NCBI GenBank assembly: GCA_902783025.1 | Contig: CACZPH010000115.1 | Coordinates: forward strand, 1-39,040 | DNA from: an uncultured Eubacteriales bacterium | Lineage (GTDB): Bacteria; Bacillota; Clostridia; Christensenellales; Pumilibacteraceae | Direction: 5' to 3' | DNA length: 39,040 nucleotides | In this document: positions 13,246 through 21,204 of the stretch, piece by piece | How the letters are laid out: each line of letters opens with the position of its first letter | Numbering within the stretch: the first letter of the stretch is position 1 | The notes under the pieces: generated by a model | Told to the model about the DNA's origin: nothing | The model's database searches: none | What the model saw: the letters and a program-made list of their open reading frames with translations, nothing else | Made by a program: the position numbers and the translations under genes

Positions 13246-14577
13246 ATGAATATTACGGTAGACTTCGGCGCGCCGGTAGGCAAAATAAAACCGATGCACT
13301 GCGTAAATAACGGCCCCACCAAGCCGCGCAAGGACCAGACGAAAGGCAATTTCAAAGAGTTCGCGCGTTTGCGTATCCCGTACGCCCGCACGCACGACTC
13401 GTCTTTTTGCGCCTCTTACGGCGGCGAACACACGATAGATATCAACGCCGTTTTCCCGAATTTCGACGCGGACGAGCAGGACGAGAAGAATTACGACTTT
13501 TTCTATACGGACGAGTATTGCAAGACGATAACGCAAGCGGGAACGAAAGTCTTTTTCCGTCTCGGGCAAAAAATCGAACACGGCCTCAAAAAGTACGGCG
13601 CAAACCCGCCCGCCGACAATCTCAAATGGGCTAAAATCTGCGAAAAAATAATAATGCATCTCAACTACGGCTGGGCAAACGGTCATAAATTCGGCATAGA
13701 ATACTGGGAGATATGGAACGAACCCGATCTCGATCCCGACGTATGCGAAAGCCACCGCACCTGGAACGGCACGCAGGCTCGGTTTTACGATCTCTTCGAG
13801 ACGGCGGCAAAGTACCTCAAATCGAAATTCCCCGATCTCAAGATAGGCGGACCGGCTTTTGCGGGAAACGGCGAAAGAATAGAAGCGTGCCTTGCCGAAA
13901 TGAGCAAACGCAAAGTGCCTCTCGACTTCGTTTCGTGGCATATTTACGCCACCGATCCTTACAAAATCGCCCGCCGCGAAAACGAAATGCGCGAGCGCAT
14001 GAACAAGTACGGCTACGACAAAGCGGAGAGCATTTGCGACGAGTGGAACTACGTCAAGGGCTGGTCGGACGACTGGCTGTATTCGCTTCGCGCCGAAAGC
14101 TCATACAAGGGCGCGGCGTTCGTGGCTCAGACGATGAGCGTCGTACAAGACTGCTCGACGGATATGCTGATGTACTACGACGCGCGAATCAACACCGCGA
14201 TGAACGGACTGTTCGACTTGTACAACAGCCGTCCGCAAAAGCCTTACTACGCTCTCCTTTACTGGTCGGTCCTCTACGAACTCGGCGGTCAATACGCGGC
14301 TTATAGCGAGAACGCGGAGGTTTCCGTCACGGCGGCAAAAGACGAAAACGGCAACGCCGCCTTGCTCGTTACCCGCTACTCGGAAGACAACAACAAAACT
14401 TCTTCCCTGACAGTCGACTTCCGCCTCGGCGGCCTCGAGCCAAAACGCGGCAAAGTCTTCGTGACCGACGAGATACGCACCAACTGCTACAACGAAAACG
14501 TGGACTCCGACTCCTTTTCGCTCGCCTTAGAGCCGAATTCCGTTACTCTCATTACTTTCGGCGATATAGAATTCTGA
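13246..14577 (+). CDS. GH39-like glycoside hydrolase (beta-xylosidase type)
   Basis: This 443-residue protein resembles clan GH-A, family 39 (beta-xylosidase, alpha-L-iduronidase). ARTHDSSF near residue 50, EYWEIWNEPDLDPD with acid/base candidate E159, FVSWHIYATDP, and SICDEWNYVKGW with nucleophile candidate E266 fit the (beta/alpha)8 barrel. The last about 90 residues look like the usual beta-sandwich. There is no signal peptide, so it should act in the cytoplasm on imported oligosaccharides, consistent with the MFS genes and AraC regulator alongside. ATG follows AAAAAGGAGAAAGAAA. Substrate specificity remains inferred; xylosides are the leading guess. Confidence 0.85.
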   Translation: MNITVDFGAPVGKIKPMHCVNNGPTKPRKDQTKGNFKEFARLRIPYARTHDSSFCASYGGEHTIDINAVFPNFDADEQDEKNYDFFYTDEYCKTITQAGTKVFFRLGQKIEHGLKKYGANPPADNLKWAKICEKIIMHLNYGWANGHKFGIEYWEIWNEPDLDPDVCESHRTWNGTQARFYDLFETAAKYLKSKFPDLKIGGPAFAGNGERIEACLAEMSKRKVPLDFVSWHIYATDPYKIARRENEMRERMNKYGYDKAESICDEWNYVKGWSDDWLYSLRAESSYKGAAFVAQTMSVVQDCSTDMLMYYDARINTAMNGLFDLYNSRPQKPYYALLYWSVLYELGGQYAAYSENAEVSVTAAKDENGNAALLVTRYSEDNNKTSSLTVDFRLGGLEPKRGKVFVTDEIRTNCYNENVDSDSFSLALEPNSVTLITFGDIEF

Positions 14578-14622
14578 CGGTTAGCCGTCGGTATTTCGCC
14601 GACTGTATTACCGATACTTAAC

Positions 14623-14654
14623 AAAACCGTTCGCTGATGTGCGAACGGTTTTTG
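14623..14654. terminator. Bidirectional terminator between GH39 and the BspA-like gene
   Basis: AAAACCGTTCGC and GCGAACGGTTTT form a 12-bp stem around TGATGT, with A-rich and T-rich flanks usable in both directions between convergent genes. Confidence 0.88.
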
Positions 14655-14673
14655 CGTATACGTATTGGGTTTT

Positions 14674-16521
14674 TTATTCTTCGGACGCGTCGATCTGCTT
14701 TTCCCACGCAAATTGCCCGAGCGTGAAGTTTGTAAGAAAAGCGGCGTTTTGTTCGGCGTCGTCGGTGACGGTCACGAGCATACCGCCTGCCATCCACGCG
14801 CCGGGTTCCATATACGCGGCGGCAAGATCCGCGCACCCGAAAAAGGCCTGCGCGCCGATACGAACGACGGACGAGGGGATCGTAACGGAGCCGAGCGACG
14901 AGCAGCGGCCGAACGCGAAACCGCCTATCTCTTCGACAGCGTCGGTAATTATCACGCCGGTAAGCGCCGCGCAGTCTTGCAAAAGACCCGCGGGAACGGC
15001 TGTCAGACCGCCGCCGAAGGCAAATTGCGTAAGAGAGGCGCACCCGCAAAAGGCCGCCAGCCCGAGGCTCGTTACGGAATCCGGAATAATCGCTTCGATA
15101 AGACCGCTGTACGCAAAGGCGCTCTCGCCTATCGTCGAAACGCCGTCGAGGATTATGCTCTTTAGCGCGAAACAATCGTAAAACGCTCTCTTTTCTATCT
15201 CTTCGGTATTGTCCGAAAGCGCGACGGAACGGAGTTTCAGACAGTCCTCGAACGCGCTCTCGCCTATCTTGCTCAGGTTTTTGCCCGCCTTAAACGTCGT
15301 AAGAGACGCACACCCGAAAAAGGCCCGCGCCCGCACTTCTTCGATCTTGTCCGGAAGCGCGACGGAAACTACCGACGAATTTGAAAAAAGGTTTGACGGT
15401 ATGACGGTTACGTTTTCGCCAAATGTTACCGTACGCAATTTTTTGCTGAAATAAAATACGTTTTCGGCTGCGGAAAAAACGGACAAACCGTTGAAGTTTA
15501 TCGTAACGGAAGACAGTTCCGTGCAAAAAGCGAAAGCGCCGTCGCCGATCGCGGTAACGCTTTCGGGAAGCGTTATGCGCTCTATTCCGCTATCCGAAAA
15601 AGCGGAAGCGCCTATCTCTTCGACGGAAGGCGGCAGGATAATCGTCCTGAGCGACGCCGCGCCGGAAAAAGCCGACTTGCCGATTTTCGTAAGGCCCGTC
15701 GGCAAAACCACGGCGGAGAGAGACTCGCACCCGCAAAAAGCGAAAGACGGCATCTCGTCAAGCTCTCCCGTAAAAACCGCGGACACCAGATCGTCGCATG
15801 CCGAAAAGGCGTCGGTCCCTATTTCGGTCACAGAGGCGGGGATCACGACAGCCGTCAGCGCCTTACAGCCCGAAAAAGCCGCTTTGCCTATGCTCGTAAG
15901 CGTTTCGGGGAGCGTTATGTATTTAAGCCCCGCGCAGTTTTCGAAGGCCCGCGCGGAAATTTCGGTCCCGCCTTCTATAACCACTCTCTCCAGCGTTTCG
16001 GGGATCCGCGACGGCGAAAACAGTTCCTCCATCGCGCAAGGCTTCTCCTTCTCCGTGCCCGTATACGGCAGGGTAAGGCTTTTCAGCGCGCCGCATTCGG
16101 CGAACGTTCCGCTCTCTATGCGCGTTACGAACGACGGCACGACAAGCGAAGTCGCAAAAGCGTCCTTTACGCCGCTGATCGTTACGTCGCCGCCCGCCAC
16201 AGTATAATCAAACGGCTCGAGCGCGGTATAATCGCGGTCGAACTTGGCGAAAACGCGCACGTTGCCGCTTATTTTTTCGCCCGGCTCAAACGGCTCGAGC
16301 CACACTCCTTCGTCAAAGAACCACCCGTCAAACACGTAGTCGCGTTTTTCGGGAATCGCGGCGGGCGCGGCCGCTTCGCCGCCGACGGCTTCGACGGAAG
16401 CGAAAAGTTCCCCGTCCGCGTAAAAATTCGCTTTATATCGCGCGGGAGCGCACGCAAAAATCAGCGCCGTTATTGTAAGCGCCGCAAAAAACAAGCTGAA
16501 TTTTACTATTCTTTTTATCAT
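14674..16521 (-). CDS. BspA-like leucine-rich repeat lipoprotein
   Basis: This 615-residue surface protein starts with a signal sequence ending at FACAPARYK, a lipobox-like site with the cysteine near 24. Residues about 30-95 form an InlB-type module (YVFDGWFFDEGVW). Residues about 105-600 are roughly twenty LRR_5/BspA repeats of about 23 residues, with the cycle AFxxCxxLxxVxIPxSVxxIGxx. Such proteins mediate adhesion or glycan and protein binding in oral and gut bacteria. No cell-wall anchor or dockerin is present, so attachment is by lipid. The start follows ACGGAAAAA, a modest ribosome binding site. Ligand unknown. Confidence 0.9.
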   Translation of the reverse strand: MIKRIVKFSLFFAALTITALIFACAPARYKANFYADGELFASVEAVGGEAAAPAAIPEKRDYVFDGWFFDEGVWLEPFEPGEKISGNVRVFAKFDRDYTALEPFDYTVAGGDVTISGVKDAFATSLVVPSFVTRIESGTFAECGALKSLTLPYTGTEKEKPCAMEELFSPSRIPETLERVVIEGGTEISARAFENCAGLKYITLPETLTSIGKAAFSGCKALTAVVIPASVTEIGTDAFSACDDLVSAVFTGELDEMPSFAFCGCESLSAVVLPTGLTKIGKSAFSGAASLRTIILPPSVEEIGASAFSDSGIERITLPESVTAIGDGAFAFCTELSSVTINFNGLSVFSAAENVFYFSKKLRTVTFGENVTVIPSNLFSNSSVVSVALPDKIEEVRARAFFGCASLTTFKAGKNLSKIGESAFEDCLKLRSVALSDNTEEIEKRAFYDCFALKSIILDGVSTIGESAFAYSGLIEAIIPDSVTSLGLAAFCGCASLTQFAFGGGLTAVPAGLLQDCAALTGVIITDAVEEIGGFAFGRCSSLGSVTIPSSVVRIGAQAFFGCADLAAAYMEPGAWMAGGMLVTVTDDAEQNAAFLTNFTLGQFAWEKQIDASEE

Positions 16522-16550
16522 TTTTCCGTCAAAGCCCGTTATTTGAGTAT

Positions 16551-16579
16551 ATTATACCAAAGTCGCGGGCGTTTGTATA
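16551..16579 (-). promoter_or_regulatory. Promoter of the BspA-like gene
   Basis: On the minus strand TATACA (16574-16579), 17 bases and TATAAT (16551-16556). Confidence 0.6.
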
Positions 16580-16660
16580 GAGATTTTTCGACTTTTTTAT
16601 TCCGTTTTTTCTCTTTTGCTACTTTTTGCGTTCCTCCCCCCCGCCGCCGCGGAACAATCA

Positions 16661-16690
16661 TTGACTAATGCGCGCGGAATGCTCTATAAT
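16661..16690 (+). promoter_or_regulatory. Distal promoter for the FAD oxidoreductase
   Basis: TTGACT (16661-16666), 18 bases and TATAAT (16685-16690) form a good promoter with a leader of about 135 nt to the gene at 16833. The leader region holds two palindromes, listed separately. Confidence 0.65.
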
Positions 16691-16725
16691 ATACTCGTAA
16701 GGATTTTTTCCGATTCCGCCGATTT

Positions 16726-16740
16726 TTTTACAATGTAAAA
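16726..16740. promoter_or_regulatory. Perfect 15-bp palindrome
   Basis: TTTTACAATGTAAAA is a perfect inverted repeat of seven bases around one central base, 36 bp past the distal -10 box. It could be an operator or part of an RNA hairpin. The binding protein is unknown. Confidence 0.5.
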
Positions 16741-16788
16741 TTTTAGGAATTTCAAGGCAATAATCGGTAGGAAAACCGGCGACTTAAG

Positions 16789-16803
16789 ATGATATAATAT
16801 CAT
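16789..16803. promoter_or_regulatory. Perfect 15-bp palindrome containing a TATAAT box
   Basis: ATGATATAATATCAT is a perfect palindrome around one base and contains TATAAT (16793-16798), 34 bp before the ATG. No clear -35 box lies at 17 bases, so it may be an activator-dependent second promoter or an operator. Confidence 0.5.
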
Positions 16804-16832
16804 TAAATAAACTATCTTACCGTGAGGTCGAT

Positions 16833-18023
16833 ATGAAAGAAGTTTTGGAAACAAGGGAAATAGGCGGCTACGACGTAGCCGTATGCGGCGGCGGTATCGC
16901 CGGAATCGCGGCGGCGCTCGCGGCGGCAAGACACAACGCCAGAGTTTTGCTTATCGAAAAGCAATATTTGCTCGGCGGCTTGGCTACGTCCGGACTCGTT
17001 ACTTTTTATCTCCCGCTCTGCGACGGAATGGGGCGGCAGGTAAGTTTCGGCATAGCCGAAGAGTTGCTTCGTCTTTCGGTAAAGGACGGCGCGGAAAACC
17101 CGGTGCCTCGGAATTGGTTTTACGGCGAGGGCGGCAAAACCGAAAAGGACAAAAGATTCGAGACGAGTTTTAACGCGCAGGTTTTCGCCGTGCTGTGCGA
17201 AAAACTGCTTCTCGGCGCGGGCGTGGACGTACTCTACGGCGATTCGGTCGTGGGCGCGAAGACAAACGCGGGCAAACTCACGCACGTGATAGTCGAGGGC
17301 AAGAGCGGGCGCAGGGCGTACGCGGTAAAATCCGCCGTCGACGCTACGGGCGACTGCGACCTGGCAAACCTAGCGGGCGCGAAAACAAATACTTACGAGC
17401 AAGGCAACGTTCTCGCGGCGTGGTACTACTTCGCGGGAAAAGACGGCTACAAGCTCAAATGCCTCGGCTCCGCCGAAAAGCCCAAAGCCGAGCAGGAAGA
17501 GGGCTACAAGCTCAATATGCTGGTAAACAAACGCTTTAAGGGCGTTACGAGCGAAGAGTTGAGCGAAATGACGGTTCTCTCGCACGACGCTTCGTACAAT
17601 GACTGGAAAGCGAAACGCGAAAACGACGACTCGCTCTGGCCGGTCACCTTCGCGACGATCCCGCTCGTACGTATGACGCGAAAGCTCGTAGGCGAACGCG
17701 AAATGAAAAACGCGGACGACAAAGTTTATATGCCCGATTCGGTAGGCATGGTTTCCAACTGGAAAACGCGCGGACCGGTGTACGAAGTTCCCTTCGGCTC
17801 GCTCTACTCCAAATCGCTCAAAAACGTCGCGGTAGCCGGCAGGTGCGTGAGCTGCACCGAGCAAATGTGGGACGTAATGCGCGTAATACCGTGCTGCGCC
17901 GTAACAGGTCAGGCGGCGGGCACGGCGGCGGCTATGAGCGACGACTTCGGCTCGCTCGATATTTCCGCGCTCCAAAGCGCACTCAAGCGCGACGGCGTCG
18001 TCCTTCACGAAAAAGATCTGTAA
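16833..18023 (+). CDS. FAD-dependent oxidoreductase (FAD_oxidored family)
   Basis: This 396-residue flavoprotein has the Rossmann fingerprint YDVAVCGGGIAGIAAALAAAR near residue 12, the acidic end LLIEK, then LGGLATSG, a second nucleotide-binding strand (SAVDATGDCDLANLAGA), and a C-terminal FAD motif (KNVAVAGRCVSCTEQMWDVMRVIPCCAVTGQAAGTAAA). This pattern matches the FAD-dependent oxidoreductases of PF12831, often next to glycoside hydrolases, with substrates mostly unknown. ATG is preceded by GTGAGGTCGAT, a weak ribosome binding site. No partner electron carrier is adjacent. Its job cannot be deduced. Confidence 0.85.
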   Translation: MKEVLETREIGGYDVAVCGGGIAGIAAALAAARHNARVLLIEKQYLLGGLATSGLVTFYLPLCDGMGRQVSFGIAEELLRLSVKDGAENPVPRNWFYGEGGKTEKDKRFETSFNAQVFAVLCEKLLLGAGVDVLYGDSVVGAKTNAGKLTHVIVEGKSGRRAYAVKSAVDATGDCDLANLAGAKTNTYEQGNVLAAWYYFAGKDGYKLKCLGSAEKPKAEQEEGYKLNMLVNKRFKGVTSEELSEMTVLSHDASYNDWKAKRENDDSLWPVTFATIPLVRMTRKLVGEREMKNADDKVYMPDSVGMVSNWKTRGPVYEVPFGSLYSKSLKNVAVAGRCVSCTEQMWDVMRVIPCCAVTGQAAGTAAAMSDDFGSLDISALQSALKRDGVVLHEKDL

Positions 18024-18093
18024 AACCGTTTTGCGGCCAAAGCGTAAAAGTATCGTTATTGTTTAGGGAATATTAAAGGATATAGAATTGTAA

Positions 18094-18699
18094 ATGTTTG
18101 ACAGGCTGTTAGAAAACCAGGCCATTATGGCAATTTTTATCTTTGGGTGTTTTTTACTTTTTATTTCCCTTGTAGAAGTAATTATTTTAGGGAGAAAAGC
18201 GTTTAATCACGTTATTGCGGATAACGAAACGGCATGGCCGTTTTCGGTAATGAAGATAGTTATTTTTTGCCAGTTGGGTTGGGCTCTTTTTCTTGTTTTA
18301 GGAGCGCCGGTTTTGACACCCAAAACCGACTGGGGCGATTTTATTAGTGTAATTGTTTATGGCCCATCATACCATTTAATGTGTCTGTTCTTGATGCTGA
18401 CCTTGGCGAATTTTAACGTAAAATTTTATGAGGATCACGCTATTTACACCAATTTATTTAACGTAAAAAAGAGATTTGATTACGGAGAATACGTCGTAAA
18501 GGAGTATAGCGCGACAGTCAGGATATTGAAACCGTATAAAAACAAAAAAGGCAAACAAAAATACCGCCTGAAAGTAAACATCTCTTACTTTTGCATTAAC
18601 TCTCTGGACTTTTACCCCGTGTATGTAGAATGGGAAAGTCGGCAAGAAGCCGCGCAAAAAAAGCAATCGGCGCCCGAATCCGAGTCAGAATCCCAATAA
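18094..18699 (+). CDS. Hypothetical two- to three-helix membrane protein, AT-rich
   Basis: I do not recognise this 201-residue protein. Hydrophobic segments lie at about 10-32, 50-70 and 87-108; the C-terminal half is charged (KPYKNKKGKQKYR) and ends in a Gln/Glu/Ser-rich tail, resembling a membrane-anchored PH-like domain. The DNA is clearly more AT-rich and uses more TTT, TTA and ATT codons than its neighbours, which hints at recent acquisition. AAAGGA lies about 14 bases before the ATG, longer than ideal. It is followed by its own terminator. Confidence 0.7.
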   Translation: MFDRLLENQAIMAIFIFGCFLLFISLVEVIILGRKAFNHVIADNETAWPFSVMKIVIFCQLGWALFLVLGAPVLTPKTDWGDFISVIVYGPSYHLMCLFLMLTLANFNVKFYEDHAIYTNLFNVKKRFDYGEYVVKEYSATVRILKPYKNKKGKQKYRLKVNISYFCINSLDFYPVYVEWESRQEAAQKKQSAPESESESQ

Positions 18700-18720
18700 T
18701 ACTTTCTCAAAGTAAGCGAA

Positions 18721-18755
18721 AAGCCTCTTGCTAAAGAAAGCAGGAGGCTTTTTTG
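18721..18755 (+). terminator. Terminator after the AT-rich membrane gene
   Basis: AAGCCTCTTGC (18721-18731) pairs with GCAGGAGGCTT (18740-18750), with one G-T pair, followed by TTTTGTGTTTG. Confidence 0.85.
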
Positions 18756-18784
18756 TGTTTGTTTTCCTTTTCGTAGGGACGTTG

Positions 18785-19423
18785 TTATTCCGCTAAGTCG
18801 TCTCCTCCCTCGGCTTTGCCCGACGTTATCTCTACGCTCTCGCTCTTACCGCAGATAAGCGGCAAAAATTTAAGTTCCGCGAAGCACAGCAGCGCGACGG
18901 AAATCGCTATAACGAAGAAAACGTTTATTGCCTCTCCGCCGCCGAAGACGCAGATCAGTATTTCGGCAAGCACGGCGGCAAAGACCGCGGCGATACCGAG
19001 TTTCTCGTTTTTGACGAAGAAAGCGACGAGAATGACCGCTCCGCACGCGCCGAGCAGCAGGAAGTTCATCCACAAACCGGCGCCGACCGTCCAGTTGTTG
19101 GCGATAAGTACGATAATATACACGATCGACGTAAGCGCTTGGACGAGCGGCACTATCGAGGCGAGAATATATTCGAATTTGCCGTCAAAAGACTTTTTGC
19201 CGAACACGGAAAGCAAAAACATTACCGAAAATATTCCCAGTCCCGCGGCGGAAGCGAGCATCAGAAGCCCGCTGAAAACGAAGAAAAAGTTGATCCCGCC
19301 GTTGTTGTTGCCGTTGATATAAGTAAAGTTAAGCACGCCGATCACGAAAGCGAATATCGCCGCGACCAAAAACGCGACCATTTCGGTTATTTTGATAATT
19401 CTTACGATTTTTTCTTTTCCCAT
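18785..19423 (-). CDS. Hypothetical integral membrane protein (about six helices)
   Basis: This 212-residue protein has six hydrophobic segments separated by short loops (MVAFLVAAIFAFVIGVL, FVFSGLLMLASAAGLGIFSV, ILASIVPLVQALTSIVYIIV, MNFLLLGACGAVILVAFFV, GIAAVFAAVLAEILICVF and FFVIAISVALLCFAEL) and a short acidic tail. I do not recognise the family. I start at MGKEKIVRII because AGAGGT lies just ahead; a start seven codons earlier is possible in frame but less well placed. It is a single-gene unit with its own promoter. Confidence 0.7.
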   Translation of the reverse strand: MGKEKIVRIIKITEMVAFLVAAIFAFVIGVLNFTYINGNNNGGINFFFVFSGLLMLASAAGLGIFSVMFLLSVFGKKSFDGKFEYILASIVPLVQALTSIVYIIVLIANNWTVGAGLWMNFLLLGACGAVILVAFFVKNEKLGIAAVFAAVLAEILICVFGGGEAINVFFVIAISVALLCFAELKFLPLICGKSESVEITSGKAEGGDDLAE

Positions 19424-19463
19424 TATTTTTACCTCTTTTCCCAAAAAGGGTATCGTTAGTAAT

Positions 19464-19493
19464 AATATACACTACGAAGACGGCAGATGTCAA
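19464..19493 (-). promoter_or_regulatory. Promoter of the membrane protein gene
   Basis: On the minus strand TTGACA (19488-19493), 18 bases and TATATT (19464-19469). Confidence 0.8.
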
Positions 19494-19589
19494 TACAAAA
19501 GCGCTGAAAGCCGCCGTTTTTTTATCTTTTTCGCTGTATTTTGCCGTTATTGCCCGTAAAAGAATTCCCGCGCGGAGGCGGAGAAAACA

Positions 19590-19946
19590 TTACTTAAGAT
19601 TCGCGCTCGCGACTACGTCGACGCCTGTCGAGCAAATATTCCTGACTATCACGTCGCCTACCTTTACGGGCCTATTTACCGTAACGGACTTAAGACTCTT
19701 TACGCACTCGGCTATCTTCTCTTTCGGTACCGGTACGGCGCTGCGCACGGCGAGCAAAGGCGAGGCAAAGCCCTCGGTCCTTACGGTGGTGGTAAGAATC
19801 CGAACGGGGTGCGCGTACTCCGCCTTGGCGTAAGTAAGCCCGCGCGGACACGAATATCCGGATATTTGTTTCGCTTCCTTTTCGTCGCCCGTTACCAGTA
19901 TTTCACAGCCCATGGGGCAAACGGTACAAGTGATTTTTTTCTCCAT
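19590..19946 (-). CDS. DUF1667 cysteine-motif protein
   Basis: This 118-residue protein matches the DUF1667 family found with flavoprotein oxidoreductases of the glycerol-3-phosphate type. CTVCPMGCEI near the N-terminus and GYSCPRGLTYAKAEYAHPVR supply a CxxCxxxC plus C set, a probable iron-sulfur or zinc site; NICSTGVDVVAS is the typical end. It is the last gene of a three-gene operon, starting one base after the preceding gene. Its presumed role is electron transfer or stabilising the two flavoproteins; this is inference from constant association. Confidence 0.85.
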   Translation of the reverse strand: MEKKITCTVCPMGCEILVTGDEKEAKQISGYSCPRGLTYAKAEYAHPVRILTTTVRTEGFASPLLAVRSAVPVPKEKIAECVKSLKSVTVNRPVKVGDVIVRNICSTGVDVVASANLK

Positions 19947-19947
19947 A

Positions 19948-21194
19948 TTACGCCTCCTTCGCCTCTACGCTCACGTCGCCGACGACTTGCGCGGTATCTA
20001 TCGTAAGGTGTTCCATTTCGCCGGGGCTTACGCGCTTTACCTTACGCTCGGCGAGAACTTTTCCGCCGCTCGAGGCGCGCAAAACGGTCGCTTTGCCGGG
20101 AGCAAGAACGCGGAAGTACAGAGTGACTTTTTCGCTCTCTTCACTCTTTGCGATAAGGTGCGGACATACGTATCTTACTCCTTCTCCGGCATTGCACCCG
20201 ACGGTCTTTTCCGCTTCGGGAAGAAGTCCGAGCGCGTAAAGCGCGGCGTTTTTGCCCGCTACGGCGCTCTCCAGCGAAACGTTGTCGGCAAGGTCGTTGA
20301 CGTGGACGACGTTACCGGCGGCGAAAAGCGACGGAACGGAAGTCTGCTTAATTGATTTACGACGGGACCGTTGGTCACGGGGCACATTTTTACGCCCGCG
20401 CCCTTGCTCAGTTCGTTTTCCGGCAAAAGTCCTACCGAAAGCAGCAGCGTGTCGCACGGGAAAAACTCTTCGGTTTCGCTTATCGGGCGTTTGTTTTCGT
20501 CGACGGCTGCGACGTAAACGCCCTCCACGCGCTCTTTGCCGACTATTCTCGTTACGGTATGGCTAAGCAAAAGCGGAATACCGAAGTCGTCGAGACACTG
20601 CACTCTGTTGCGGGTAAGCCCGGCAAGGTACGGCATAATCTCGACTACCGCTTTTACTTGCGCTCCCTCTAAGGTAAGGCGGCGCGCCATAATCATACCT
20701 ATATCGCCGCTTCCTAAGATTACGACTTGTTTACCCACCATGAGATTTTGGCGGTTTATGAGCCTTTGCGCCGCGCCGGCGGTAAAAATTCCCGCGGGGC
20801 GCGTTCCGGGGATGCGGATATTGCCGCGCGTGCGCTCTCTGCAACCCATCGCCAAAACCGCGCTCTTATACTCCACTCTCACGAGCCCTTCGGTAGTCGA
20901 GCAAAGCAAAGCGCTCTTTCCCACTTCGAGGACCATGGCGTCGAGAAGTTTGTCCACTCCCGCCGCGAGCGCTTTTTCTTCGAATCTCGCCGCGTACTCC
21001 GGCCCGGTAAGCTCTTCTTTAAAGTACGTAAGCCCGAATCCGGGATGAATGCACTGCTGAAGTATTCCCCCTAGCGCCGTATCGCGCTCGACTATTATTA
21101 CCCTTTGAGCGCCGTTTTCCTTTGCCGTTTGCGCCGCCGCAAGCCCCGCGGGGCCGCCGCCTATTACCGCTACGTCATAACTCAATACTTTCAT
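19948..21194 (-). pseudogene. FAD/NAD(P)-dependent oxidoreductase, frameshifted
   Basis: The N-terminal frame (20259-21194) shows the FAD fingerprint YDVAVIGGGPAGLAAAQTA, then GGILQQCIHPGFGL, MGCRERTRGNIRIPGTRPAG and a second Rossmann NAD motif VVILGSGDIGMIMARRL. After GPVVNQ it runs into nonsense. The family continues in another frame as QTSVPSLFAAGNVVHVNDLADNVS and a C-terminal domain to 19948. Relatives have three residues between GPVVN and QTS (nine bases); here there are eight (20347-20354), so one base is missing. It sits between the GlpA-like gene and DUF1667. Either a real inactivating mutation or a sequence error. Confidence 0.8.
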
Positions 21195-21204
21195 AACTTT
21201 CTCC

